Source: Bacteroidaceae bacterium (GTDB taxonomy: Bacteria > Bacteroidota > Bacteroidia > Bacteroidales > Bacteroidaceae). From it: a stretch of 64,000 nucleotides of DNA. Made by a program: the position numbers and the translations under genes. Positions 44,099 to 52,924 of this stretch are shown here, one piece after another. The stretch covers positions 1-64,000 of the forward strand of contig BLLV01000007.1 of assembly GCA_011959205.1 (NCBI GenBank), read 5' to 3'. Within the stretch, counting starts at the first letter, position 1, and each line of letters begins with the position of its first letter. The notes under the pieces are model-generated. The model was not told the DNA's origin. It worked only from the letters and a program-made list of their open reading frames with translations, and ran no database searches.

Positions 44099-44990
44099 GA
44101 AAAGAGTGTCAATAGCTTTAGCTACTTATAATGGCGAGATGTTTTTGAGGGAGCAATTAGATTCTATTTTGAATCAATCTGTTCGGAATTTTGAATTAGT
44201 GATTTGTGATGATTGCTCAAAAGATAGTACTTGGGATATTTTAAATGAATATGCTATAGCTGATTCTAGAATTCGAATCTTAAGGAATGATAAAAATTTA
44301 GGTTTCTTAGGAAATTTTGAAAAAGCAATTCAACATACACAAGAAAAATTTGTGGCTTTAGCAGATCAAGATGATATTTGGCTACCTAATCATTTAGAAA
44401 TTTTGCTAGATACTATTGGTGATAAGATGCTTGCTTGTGGAAACGCTGAATTGATCGATAAAGAAGGAAAATCCCTTCATAAATTATTGGATTATCAAGA
44501 AGCTCTAGATTGTATTCCGGAAAATGATTTGGAGAAAGCTTACTCTGTTTTATTTTTTAGAAGTCCATACCAAGGTGCCTCTATGTTAATAAAAAAAGAA
44601 TTTTTTGATTTAGCTTTGCCTATCTTAAGAGAGGCAAAAGCACATGATGCGTGGTTTGCTGAATTGGCATGCTTTTATGGAGGTATAAATTACACAAAAT
44701 CTGTAATAACATTGTATAGGCAACATGGAAATAATTGTGTAGGTGATGCCAGGTTGATACGTAATTCGAGAGTTAAATCTTTTATTGGGCAATTATTACA
44801 TAATCAATTATCTAATCGTGCTATTGTAATAGATCAAATATTATCAAGAGTACCATTTTTATCTGAGGAACAACATTTGTTTTTAAAAAAATCACTTAGT
44901 TTATTTTTAATAAGATCAAGCTTCTTTGGAAGAGTAAAAAATGCTTTTTTTATAATGAAACATTATAAGAAAATTTATAGTTGTAAATAA
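44085..44990 (+). CDS. Family 2 glycosyltransferase (rhamnosyltransferase-like)
   Basis: A 301-residue GT-A fold enzyme. VSIALATYNGEMFLREQLDS begins the nucleotide-sugar domain, CDDCSKDST follows, and the metal-binding acidic motif is in ALADQDDIWLP. The HDAWFAELACFYGG segment in the second half is typical of WbbL/RfbN-like transferases. It adds one sugar to the lipid-linked repeat unit on the cytoplasmic face. The donor and acceptor cannot be predicted. Confidence 0.88.
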   Translation: MENREKRVSIALATYNGEMFLREQLDSILNQSVRNFELVICDDCSKDSTWDILNEYAIADSRIRILRNDKNLGFLGNFEKAIQHTQEKFVALADQDDIWLPNHLEILLDTIGDKMLACGNAELIDKEGKSLHKLLDYQEALDCIPENDLEKAYSVLFFRSPYQGASMLIKKEFFDLALPILREAKAHDAWFAELACFYGGINYTKSVITLYRQHGNNCVGDARLIRNSRVKSFIGQLLHNQLSNRAIVIDQILSRVPFLSEEQHLFLKKSLSLFLIRSSFFGRVKNAFFIMKHYKKIYSCK

Positions 44991-45052
44991 AGCAATATTG
45001 AGATAGCTTAAATTTATTTTTTATAAAAATGCATTTGTAAAATTTAGTGGCG

Positions 45053-45781
45053 ATGAAGATTACAATTGTTACTGTGACTTATAATTGTAGTAGAATATTG
45101 GAAAAAACGATAAAAAGCGTTATAAGTCAAACATATAAAGAAATTGAATATATCATTATTGATGGTGGAAGTACTGATGGAACAATCGAAATAATCAAAA
45201 AATATGATTCTAAAATAGCTAAATGGATTAGTGAACCTGATAAAGGTATCTATGATGCTATGAATAAAGGCATTGATATGGCAACTGGAGAGTGGGTTAA
45301 TTTTATGAATGCAGGGGATATGTTCTATTCAAATATTACTTTGTCTAATATTTTTAATAAAGACTATAGTAGCTTTGATTTTATATATGGAGATAGAATT
45401 TATGTAAATAAAGACGGTCAAAAATATGAGAAGCCTTTATTGTTTTTTGAAACTACAAAATATTGTCCAACTAAAGGTTGTTGCCATCAAAGTACTTTCG
45501 TGAAAAAAAATATAGCAATAAAATATAAATTTTCTTTGAAATATAAATTTTCAGGAGATTATGAAATGATGTATCGAATATATAAATCAAATGGTAGATT
45601 TCTTTACCGGCCAATAGTTGTTGCTTTGTATGATGTTACAGATAGTTTATCGGCTAAAAATCGTTTTTTAGGAAGAAAAGAAGATGCACAATTATTGGGA
45701 CTAAAAAAAAATTGTAAGTACTATATTTATTTTTCTCTTTTATGGTTAAAGACAATGTTTGTGAATTTGATAAACAAATAA
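45053..45781 (+). CDS. Family 2 glycosyltransferase (WcaA-like)
   Basis: A 242-residue GT2 enzyme with VTVTYNCSRILEKTIKSVI at the start, IDGGSTDGT, and FMNAGDMF in place of the DxD site. The sequence SEPDKGIYDAMNKGI is characteristic of the WcaA/EpsE-like group. The start is taken at ATG 45053; a GTG lies 6 bp upstream. It probably adds a further sugar of the capsule repeat. Confidence 0.88.
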   Translation: MKITIVTVTYNCSRILEKTIKSVISQTYKEIEYIIIDGGSTDGTIEIIKKYDSKIAKWISEPDKGIYDAMNKGIDMATGEWVNFMNAGDMFYSNITLSNIFNKDYSSFDFIYGDRIYVNKDGQKYEKPLLFFETTKYCPTKGCCHQSTFVKKNIAIKYKFSLKYKFSGDYEMMYRIYKSNGRFLYRPIVVALYDVTDSLSAKNRFLGRKEDAQLLGLKKNCKYYIYFSLLWLKTMFVNLINK

Positions 45782-45789
45782 TTTAGAAT

Positions 45790-46491
45790 ATGAATATTGC
45801 AATAATTTTATCAGGTGGAGTGGGTACTCGTATGGGAACTGACATTCCTAAACAATATATCATGGTTGGTGGTAAGCCTATTATCATATATTGTATAAAA
45901 CAATTTATGGATAGTGGTTTTATTGATGCTTTTATTATTTCACTGGATCCACAGTGGAAATCTTTAGTTGAAACATCTCTTATTCAACTTGGAGTGAATT
46001 GTCCAGTGTTTTATTCTTTACCAGGAGAAACTAGACAGCATACTATTTATCAGTCATTAAAATGTGCTGTAGCCAATGGTTTTAAAGATGATGACATTGT
46101 TATCATTCATGATGCAGTTCGTCCTTTGGTCGATAAAGACATAATAGAAGATTGTTTGAAAGGGTGTATGGATAATGATGCGGCTATTGCAACTGTTGAT
46201 GTGAAGGATACTATTTATGTTAGTATGGAAAGTGGCTGCATAACTGGAGTTCCCCAAAGGAGTACGTTGCATGCAGGGCAAACCCCTGAAGCTTTCAAAT
46301 TAGGCAAATATTTGTCTATTCATAATTGTAGAAGTTATGAGGAAATTTCGGTTGTGACGGGTGGAGCCGAATTCGCTTTTCGTTGTGGCATGAAAGTTTT
46401 TTTATCTAAAGGTAAAGAAATTAATTTCAAATTGACCACTCCCGAAGATTTGCATCGTTTTGAACAGATAATAAATCAAGATAATGAGTGA
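45790..46491 (+). CDS. IspD/TarI-like cytidylyltransferase
   Basis: A 233-residue nucleotidyltransferase that forms CDP-activated alcohols from CTP. It has the signature LSGGVGTRMG...IPKQY (residues 8-24), HDAVRPLV in the middle, and KLTTPEDL near the C-terminus. This family covers IspD (methylerythritol phosphate) and TarI/Bcs1 (ribitol 5-phosphate). Its place in a capsule block, beside an SDR, a ribulose-phosphate-epimerase-like gene and a TagF-like gene, favours activation of a sugar-alcohol phosphate over isoprenoid synthesis. It overlaps the SDR gene by 8 nt. Confidence 0.85.
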   Translation: MNIAIILSGGVGTRMGTDIPKQYIMVGGKPIIIYCIKQFMDSGFIDAFIISLDPQWKSLVETSLIQLGVNCPVFYSLPGETRQHTIYQSLKCAVANGFKDDDIVIIHDAVRPLVDKDIIEDCLKGCMDNDAAIATVDVKDTIYVSMESGCITGVPQRSTLHAGQTPEAFKLGKYLSIHNCRSYEEISVVTGGAEFAFRCGMKVFLSKGKEINFKLTTPEDLHRFEQIINQDNE

Positions 46492-47515
46492 TAATTTGAT
46501 GGTAGATAAGGATTTGATGTTTTTTGTAGAACATTTTCCTTTTGGTAAAGAAATAAATCAAAAAAGCTTTTTAGTAACGGGGGCTACTGGTTTGTTAGGT
46601 TCTATTTTTATTAAATGTTTGTTGAAAATGAAAGAGTTAAAAAAAGTAGAACTGTCTATAGTGGGTATTGCTCGGAATGCTGAAAAGGTAAAGGCAATAT
46701 TTGGTGATGCCCCTGTTATTTGGATTTATCAGGATATGTGTGATGCATTGTCATCTATTGAAGTTCCTGTAGATTATATTATCCATTGTGCTAGTCCAAC
46801 ATCTTCCCAATTTTATGTAGAATATCCTGTTGAAACGATAAATACAGCATTTTTGGGTACAAACAGTTTGCTTTCTTATGCATGTACCCATAAAGTAGAG
46901 AGCTTTGTTTATCTTTCTTCTTTGGAAAGTTATGGGGTAGTTGTTGATGAAATTGAAATTAAAGAGGAAAATAGTGGGTATATTAATCCTCTTGATGTTC
47001 GTAGTGGCTATTCTTTAGGGAAAAAAATGGTAGAATGCTTGTGCCATTCGTATGCGAAAGAATATGGTGTACCTGTAAAAATAGCTCGATTGACACAAAC
47101 TTTTGGAGCAGGAGTTTCTTTGGAAGATACTCGTGTATTTGCTCAGTTTGCAAAAAGTATAATAAAGGGGGAAGATTTAATCATGCATACATCTGGTGAA
47201 TCATCTAAACCTTATTGTTATACGATAGATGCAATAATGGCTATTTTTTATCTTTTGTTGAAAGGTAAAAATGGAGAGGCTTATAATGTGGCTAATCCTA
47301 ATACTTATACTTCTATTCGTGGTATGGCGGAAATGCTTTCGCAAGCTTTTAATTCACAGTCCAAGGTTATTGTGAAATTGAAGTCCAATATGGGATATGC
47401 ACCTATTACTAAGTTGCGATTGAATGTGGATAAGTTAAAACAGTTGGGATGGGAACCTTATTTTTCTTTGGAAGAAATGTTTGATCGATTAATAGAATAT
47501 TATAAAGAAAAATGA
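46484..47515 (+). CDS. Extended SDR, NAD-dependent epimerase/dehydratase family
   Basis: A 343-residue Rossmann enzyme with the cofactor motif TGATGLLGS (about 30-38), a HCASPTS strand, the catalytic Ser in YLSSLESYG and the YxxxK pair in SGYSLGKKMVE. Family members are 4,6-dehydratases, epimerases and reductases of nucleotide sugars. Coupling (8-nt overlap) to the cytidylyltransferase suggests it acts on a CDP-linked or polyol-phosphate intermediate. The exact reaction is unknown. It overlaps the next gene by 4 nt. Confidence 0.82.
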   Translation: MSDNLMVDKDLMFFVEHFPFGKEINQKSFLVTGATGLLGSIFIKCLLKMKELKKVELSIVGIARNAEKVKAIFGDAPVIWIYQDMCDALSSIEVPVDYIIHCASPTSSQFYVEYPVETINTAFLGTNSLLSYACTHKVESFVYLSSLESYGVVVDEIEIKEENSGYINPLDVRSGYSLGKKMVECLCHSYAKEYGVPVKIARLTQTFGAGVSLEDTRVFAQFAKSIIKGEDLIMHTSGESSKPYCYTIDAIMAIFYLLLKGKNGEAYNVANPNTYTSIRGMAEMLSQAFNSQSKVIVKLKSNMGYAPITKLRLNVDKLKQLGWEPYFSLEEMFDRLIEYYKEK

Positions 47516-48180
47516 AAAAAACAAAATTGTCTGTTTCCATGATGTGTGCAGATTTGGTAAATCTTGAACATGATATTCGTATTTTGGAGATGAATCATGT
47601 AGATTATTTGCATATTGATATTATGGATGCTTCTTTTGTCCCTAATCTGACATTTGGGCCAGATTTTGTGAATGCTATTCGTAATATTACTACTATTCCG
47701 CTTGATATTCATCTTTTGATGGAACATCCTAGAATCATTGTGCGTTCAATGAATATTCGTGAAAATGATATTGTTACTATTCATTGTGAATGTAAAGAAA
47801 GTATCATGGAAAATGTAGCATTTATTAAGCAAAAAGGTGCAAAATTTGGTTTAGCTCTGAATCCTGATACTTCTATTGAAGAAGTGCGTAAATATTTACC
47901 TTATGTGGATGTTATCCTATTGATGCTTATTGTTCCTGGATTTGCAGGAAGCGCTATGATTCATGGTATGATGGAAAAAGTGGGAGAAACGAAACTATAT
48001 CTCCACAAACATAAGTTTGATAATATTGAAATTTGTGTAGATGGTAGTGTGAGTTGTGAACGAGCAAAATATATGCGTGAATTAGGAGCTTCTATATTTG
48101 TAGGAGGAACTGCAGGAATTTTTAGGAAAGGCCTTACTTTGGAGCAGAGTATCGCACAGTTTTTAATGAGTATACAATGA
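47512..48180 (+). CDS. Ribulose-phosphate 3-epimerase-like enzyme
   Basis: A 222-residue TIM-barrel protein of the Rpe family. The metal-binding and catalytic sequence HIDIMDASFVPN and the second catalytic Asp in CVDGSVS are present. The loop that reads MSVNPGFGGQ in housekeeping Rpe is changed to MLIVPGFAGSAM, and other positions differ, so this is probably a specialised form making a pentulose phosphate or similar precursor for the capsule. It lies between the SDR and the TagF-like gene. Confidence 0.82.
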   Translation: MKKTKLSVSMMCADLVNLEHDIRILEMNHVDYLHIDIMDASFVPNLTFGPDFVNAIRNITTIPLDIHLLMEHPRIIVRSMNIRENDIVTIHCECKESIMENVAFIKQKGAKFGLALNPDTSIEEVRKYLPYVDVILLMLIVPGFAGSAMIHGMMEKVGETKLYLHKHKFDNIEICVDGSVSCERAKYMRELGASIFVGGTAGIFRKGLTLEQSIAQFLMSIQ

Positions 48181-48196
48181 ATTTTTGCTTTAATTC

Positions 48197-49438
48197 ATGC
48201 TGAAACGAATAGAAATAATTAAGAAAACGGCCATGATTATTTATACTTTATTTTCAAAAAGAAAATTTTTATGGATAATAAATGTTTTGGTTTTTAATTT
48301 GTGTCGTATTATCCCTTTTAGAGATAATAAACTTTGGGTTTTTGGAGCATATGGTGGTAGGAAATATGAGGATAATTCTAGAGCTCTTTTTGAGCACATA
48401 TATGAGTTTCATAAAGGTGAAATTCGTCCTGTATGGCTTACATATAATAAAGATGAACTTTATAAAGTTTGCGAAGCTGGATATGAAGGATATTTAATTA
48501 ATTCATGGAAAGGAAAATGGATTTCTATTCGATGTGGAGTTGCTTATATGACTCATGGAATTGATGATTTTGGTTCAATACCTTTGGTCGGTGGGGCACT
48601 AGTCGTAGCCTTATGGCATGGTGTGGGTTTTAAGAAAATATATGGAGCTACATATCAAGGGTATAAAATTAGGATAATGAGGATTATGAATTTTTTCTTT
48701 TCATGGACTTATCGAAATATCACTTGTGCAACTTCTGAATATACAAGAAAACAGTTTTATATTCGTTTTAATACAAATGAGAATAATACTTATATTACAG
48801 GACAACCAAGAAATGACTTTTTCAGTAAAGCGATTTGTCGTGAAGAGGTCTTAACAGATATAAAAATTCCGGCTAATAAAAAAATAATATTATATATGCC
48901 GACATATCGTTGGGGAAAAGAGGGAAATTTTATAATGCAAAAGATAGTGAATGCTTTAATAACTAATATAAGACTAAATGATATATTGGAAAGGATGAAC
49001 TGTGTTTTTTTAATAAAATTGCATCCTGTTACTTTGCTTAATGATATGGTATGTTCTGATAATATTTTTGTGCTTAAAGATAGAAATGTTCGTTCTAGTC
49101 AAGGGTTATTAGCTATTGCAGATTGTCTTGTGACAGATTATTCGAGTTGTTTTACTGATTATGCATTATTGAATCGGCCTATCATTTTTTTTACTCCAGA
49201 TCATCTTGAATATTTGAAAAACGCTACGGATATGGATAAGGAGTATTATGCATTATGTTCTATTAATAAGACGAGTACAATAGATGAGTTGGTTGATATG
49301 ATACACCATTTGTACGTTGGTGATTTAATGAAGCAAACAGATGAGATAAATAAGTATTTTAATGATATTCTGATTCGAAATACTTGCTATTCAGAAAATG
49401 TTTATAAATTGATTTATGGAAAAATATTGAAAAAATAG
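48197..49438 (+). CDS. CDP-glycerol glycerophosphotransferase family (TagB/TagF-like)
   Basis: A 413-residue enzyme of the family that transfers glycerol- or ribitol-phosphate from CDP-polyols in teichoic-acid synthesis. It has the LWHGVGFKKI motif (catalytic His region) and the donor-binding DCLVTDYSSCFTDYALLNRP motif near the C-terminus, plus HPVTL. An N-terminal hydrophobic patch may tether it to the membrane. With the upstream cytidylyltransferase it implies a polyol-phosphate substituent or backbone in the capsule. Confidence 0.88.
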   Translation: MLKRIEIIKKTAMIIYTLFSKRKFLWIINVLVFNLCRIIPFRDNKLWVFGAYGGRKYEDNSRALFEHIYEFHKGEIRPVWLTYNKDELYKVCEAGYEGYLINSWKGKWISIRCGVAYMTHGIDDFGSIPLVGGALVVALWHGVGFKKIYGATYQGYKIRIMRIMNFFFSWTYRNITCATSEYTRKQFYIRFNTNENNTYITGQPRNDFFSKAICREEVLTDIKIPANKKIILYMPTYRWGKEGNFIMQKIVNALITNIRLNDILERMNCVFLIKLHPVTLLNDMVCSDNIFVLKDRNVRSSQGLLAIADCLVTDYSSCFTDYALLNRPIIFFTPDHLEYLKNATDMDKEYYALCSINKTSTIDELVDMIHHLYVGDLMKQTDEINKYFNDILIRNTCYSENVYKLIYGKILKK

Positions 49439-49548
49439 CATATATAAGTTTGATATTTTCTAGAAAACTAAAAATTACATAGAACATGTTTGGCTGCAAT
49501 AAAAAAGAATATACATAATAGTATATTTATTCTTAAATTTTAGAATCT

Positions 49549-51294
49549 ATGTCAAATAAGATAATTTTTACTGATTTTTTTGATACAGTAATGTTCCGCC
49601 GTATCCATTCCTCTCAAATTTATGTCCAATGGGCTAAAGCACTTATTCATAAATATCCAGTGATAGGTGATAATCAGACATCGTCTACATTAGAACTTTT
49701 GCTGCATGAATGTCGTAATAAGTTAAGGATGCAATATAAAGAGCCTCCTTATCAATTGGTAATAGGTTTGCTTTATGATAAACTTATAGAAACTACCCAA
49801 TTGGCTGTAAATAAAGAACAGTTTATTATACAATCTTTGAAAATAGATATAGCTGTTGAATTGGGATGTCAATATCCTAATGAACATTTGGTAAAACGTT
49901 TCAGAAAGGCTAAGATGGATGGAGCGAAAATTTATATCGTTTCTGATTTTTATTTACCACAAGAAGCATATAATGCATTTTTAATGAAATCTCACCTTGA
50001 TGATTTATTTGATGGAGTGTATGTTTCTGAAACTTTTAATTGTACAAAGAGTGATGGCAGCTTGTATGTTTATGTGTTGAATGATTTACATTTGGATCCT
50101 GAATATGTGGAGATGTATGGAGATAATAGGCATTCAGATGTAAAGATGGCAAAAATAAATGGAATCAAAGGTAAATGGTATTTTCCTTTGAAGCATAAAG
50201 TTTGGACGAACATAAGCCGTAAACTGAATTGGGATTATAGTAAGCGAATTGTACGAAAAGAGAGTTGGTGGCTATATCGTCATACCAATTTTGAAGAATA
50301 TAGCCTTGTTTTGTATTATTTTAACCAAAAGTTAACAACTCGGGTAAATGATTTGAAAATAGATAAAGTTGCTTTTCTTAGTAGGGGAGGATACTTTTTA
50401 TTGAAAATCTTTAATGCCTTACAGGTACTTATAACACCGTTAGATCGACAATCAAGAGGAGAATATTGTTATAATAGTAGAAAAGTATGTTTTACAGCTC
50501 GTGATCAAAAAGCAATTGATGGCGAACAATATAAATTGATGCATGAGTATATGAATAGTTTTAAGGCTTCTAATGGTAATATTTATATCATTGATGAAGG
50601 CTGGTATAATCACTCGCAGCAGGCGATGTGTTCTACTTTTGGTTATAATATATATGGATTTTATATAGGTTCGCGTGCTAAAGAGATTTGGAAAGAATAT
50701 AATATTTGTCATCGGGAAGGTTTGCTTTTTGATTATCGTACAAAGTATGATAAATCTAAATATTATGGAATATTTTGTACAAACTGTTCTATGTATGAAC
50801 AAATGCTAACAGCAGAGCATGGTAGTGTAATTGGATATGGTCGGAATGATAAGAATGAAATAATCCCCATTTTAAAAGTAAGTGGAAAAGAAGATGAAAT
50901 TTATCAGAGATATATAAAGCATATGCAAGAATGTATGTTGTTGCAGATAGAAGGAATTGCTGTTTGGCTGCTTGAATCTCCGATTCCTGAAAAGCAATTG
51001 GCAAAAATAGTGTTGCGTGCTTCTGTCTTTGCAAATCATCGCCGTTGCAGATTTCTTAATGACCTTGATAAACATCGATTTGATAATTGTTCGTCAGGAA
51101 AACGTATACCAGATAAATCTATTAAAGACGTAAAAATTAATATTACTGTTTTGCTTTTACATCCGGCTGATTATTTGGGGATGTTCTGTAAATTACAGCG
51201 TAAACTTGATGGAAATATAATTTTACGTTGGCTATATTATCCGATAGCTATATGTTATTATATTTATATTTATATACTAACATTTATTAAATGA
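49549..51294 (+). CDS. Large HAD-superfamily protein
   Basis: A 581-residue protein. The N-terminal 230 residues form a HAD phosphatase-like domain: motif I DFFDT (about residues 8-12), motif II IVSDFYLP and motif IV YGDNRHSDVKMA. The remaining 350 residues show no recognised domain but contain YIIDEGWYNHSQQAM and a Cys-rich GIFCTNCSMYEQM patch. Related long HAD proteins occur in surface-polysaccharide clusters, where their role is unclear. It could process a phosphorylated sugar or polyol, or act as a transferase. It lies 4 bp before the acetyltransferase. Confidence 0.72.
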   Translation: MSNKIIFTDFFDTVMFRRIHSSQIYVQWAKALIHKYPVIGDNQTSSTLELLLHECRNKLRMQYKEPPYQLVIGLLYDKLIETTQLAVNKEQFIIQSLKIDIAVELGCQYPNEHLVKRFRKAKMDGAKIYIVSDFYLPQEAYNAFLMKSHLDDLFDGVYVSETFNCTKSDGSLYVYVLNDLHLDPEYVEMYGDNRHSDVKMAKINGIKGKWYFPLKHKVWTNISRKLNWDYSKRIVRKESWWLYRHTNFEEYSLVLYYFNQKLTTRVNDLKIDKVAFLSRGGYFLLKIFNALQVLITPLDRQSRGEYCYNSRKVCFTARDQKAIDGEQYKLMHEYMNSFKASNGNIYIIDEGWYNHSQQAMCSTFGYNIYGFYIGSRAKEIWKEYNICHREGLLFDYRTKYDKSKYYGIFCTNCSMYEQMLTAEHGSVIGYGRNDKNEIIPILKVSGKEDEIYQRYIKHMQECMLLQIEGIAVWLLESPIPEKQLAKIVLRASVFANHRRCRFLNDLDKHRFDNCSSGKRIPDKSIKDVKINITVLLLHPADYLGMFCKLQRKLDGNIILRWLYYPIAICYYIYIYILTFIK

Positions 51295-51297
51295 AAT

Positions 51298-51894
51298 ATG
51301 AGGATGAATGGAAATATATTTTTGAAATTCTCGTTGCCTTTTTTTACACTTTTTTATTTCCCTTTACTTGTATGTTATTTATTATCGAAGAAAAGAGAAA
51401 TTATAAATACAGACGTAAATCGTTGGGCAAAACATCAACCTTTTTATTATAGGGGTGTGAAGAATTCGTTTGTGCGTTTGATTATTGCGATTATTCTTAA
51501 ACCTGAATTCCGAAAACAGCTTATTTGGAGATTAGGAGGTTATAAATATATTATTTTTAATTTTCTATATGGAAAATCTAACACTTTATATATAGAAAGA
51601 TCGACCGTAATTGGTCAAGGCTTTATGGTTATTCATGGAAATGGTACAGTTATAGGGGGAGGCAGTATAATAGGTAATAATTTTACTATCTATCAAAATG
51701 CAACTATAGGATATAATAATGGTTTTCCAACTATTGGAAATAATGTTTTTATAGGTGCGGGTGCTGTAGTTATTGGAAAGATTAGAATAGGTAATAATGT
51801 AAAGATTGGTGCAGGTGCTGTTGTGATAGAAGATGTTCCTGATAATTGTACTGTAGTTGGACCTAAAGCTAAGGTTATTTTAAGGGAGTTGTAA
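51298..51894 (+). CDS. Hexapeptide-repeat acetyltransferase (serine acetyltransferase-like)
   Basis: A 198-residue protein with a left-handed beta-helix in the C-terminal half, seen as repeated [IV]G..[AV] hexads (TVIGGGSIIGNNFTIYQNAT and later GAGAVVIGKIRIGNNVKIGA). The N-terminus has one hydrophobic stretch. In capsule loci such enzymes O-acetylate sugars using acetyl-CoA. A role in serine metabolism is unlikely in this setting. The start is at 51298; the Met at 51304 is also possible. Confidence 0.82.
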   Translation: MRMNGNIFLKFSLPFFTLFYFPLLVCYLLSKKREIINTDVNRWAKHQPFYYRGVKNSFVRLIIAIILKPEFRKQLIWRLGGYKYIIFNFLYGKSNTLYIERSTVIGQGFMVIHGNGTVIGGGSIIGNNFTIYQNATIGYNNGFPTIGNNVFIGAGAVVIGKIRIGNNVKIGAGAVVIEDVPDNCTVVGPKAKVILREL

Positions 51895-52029
51895 GGAATA
51901 ATTAAAAAGCCAGAATATTGTTATTATTGAATAGCGTAACTATTATGATGATATTATTAGGCAAAGTGTTTTTCTTATTGAGCCTTGAGAAAATAAAATT
52001 TGCTTTGAAAATTAAAAGTAAGATAATAA

Positions 52030-52788
52030 ATGAAAGCTAAAACGATAGTTCGCTTCCTTAATCTTAATATCCTCTCTCTTACCCAAAAAGAGTTGTTAGA
52101 ACAAATGGCCGAAGGTGTACTCTACACCCCCAACCTCGACCACTTAATAAAGCTTCAGCATGACAGAGAGTTCTACGACATCTATCAGCAAGCGGAATGG
52201 ATAGTATGCGATAGCCAGATTCTTTATCTTGCATCAAAACTATTAAAGCGATCCTTACCGATGGCTATTCCGGGAAGCAGTTTCTTTACGGCATTCTATA
52301 ACTATCATGCCAATAATCCCAATTGTAAAATTTTTCTGTTAGGAGCAGCCGAGGGAGTTGCTAAAAAGGCGATGGAGAATATAAACAGGAGAGTAGGGAG
52401 GCAAATAGTGGTCGGCGCTCATTCACCTTCTTACGGTTTCGAGAAGAACGAACAGGAGTGTGAAGAACTGATACATATTGTCAATGAAAGTGGTGCTACT
52501 GTGTTGTTGGTCGGAGTTGGTGCACCCAAGCAAGAAAAGTGGATAGCAAAATACCGTAGCCGTATGTCCGGTGTGAAATTATTTATGGCTCTTGGTGCTA
52601 CCATCGACTTCGAAGCCGGCAACATAAAGCGTGCTCCCAGAATATTCCAAATCTTGGCGATGGAATGGTTCTATCGCTTTCTGAAAGAACCCAAGCGACT
52701 GTTCAAACGCTATTTTATAGATGATATTCAGTTCTTTTACTATTTTGCAAAACAATTATTGGGGCTTTACAAAGATCCTTTTGCATAG
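52030..52788 (+). CDS. WecG/TagA/CpsF family glycosyltransferase
   Basis: A 252-residue GT26 enzyme with YTPNLDHLIKL (conserved Thr/Asn/Asp site), WIVCDSQIL (catalytic Asp region) and VGVGAPKQEKWI...LFMALGATIDF. TagA adds ManNAc to undecaprenyl-PP-GlcNAc, the first linkage-unit step of wall teichoic acid. WecG does the analogous step in enterobacterial common antigen. Base composition and codon use return here to the genome norm, unlike the AT-rich genes before it. The usual initiating phosphoglycosyltransferase gene is not next to it. Confidence 0.9.
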   Translation: MKAKTIVRFLNLNILSLTQKELLEQMAEGVLYTPNLDHLIKLQHDREFYDIYQQAEWIVCDSQILYLASKLLKRSLPMAIPGSSFFTAFYNYHANNPNCKIFLLGAAEGVAKKAMENINRRVGRQIVVGAHSPSYGFEKNEQECEELIHIVNESGATVLLVGVGAPKQEKWIAKYRSRMSGVKLFMALGATIDFEAGNIKRAPRIFQILAMEWFYRFLKEPKRLFKRYFIDDIQFFYYFAKQLLGLYKDPFA

Positions 52789-52924
52789 TTTCCATAAACT
52801 ATATAAGGAAACAATGGGCAGGAGCAGAATGAAAGACACCAGCCAAACCATCCCATTCAATACTAATAACACTATCGCTTGCAAACGTTTCATGGAAGCA
52901 AAGATAGATGGATTTCTCATAATA

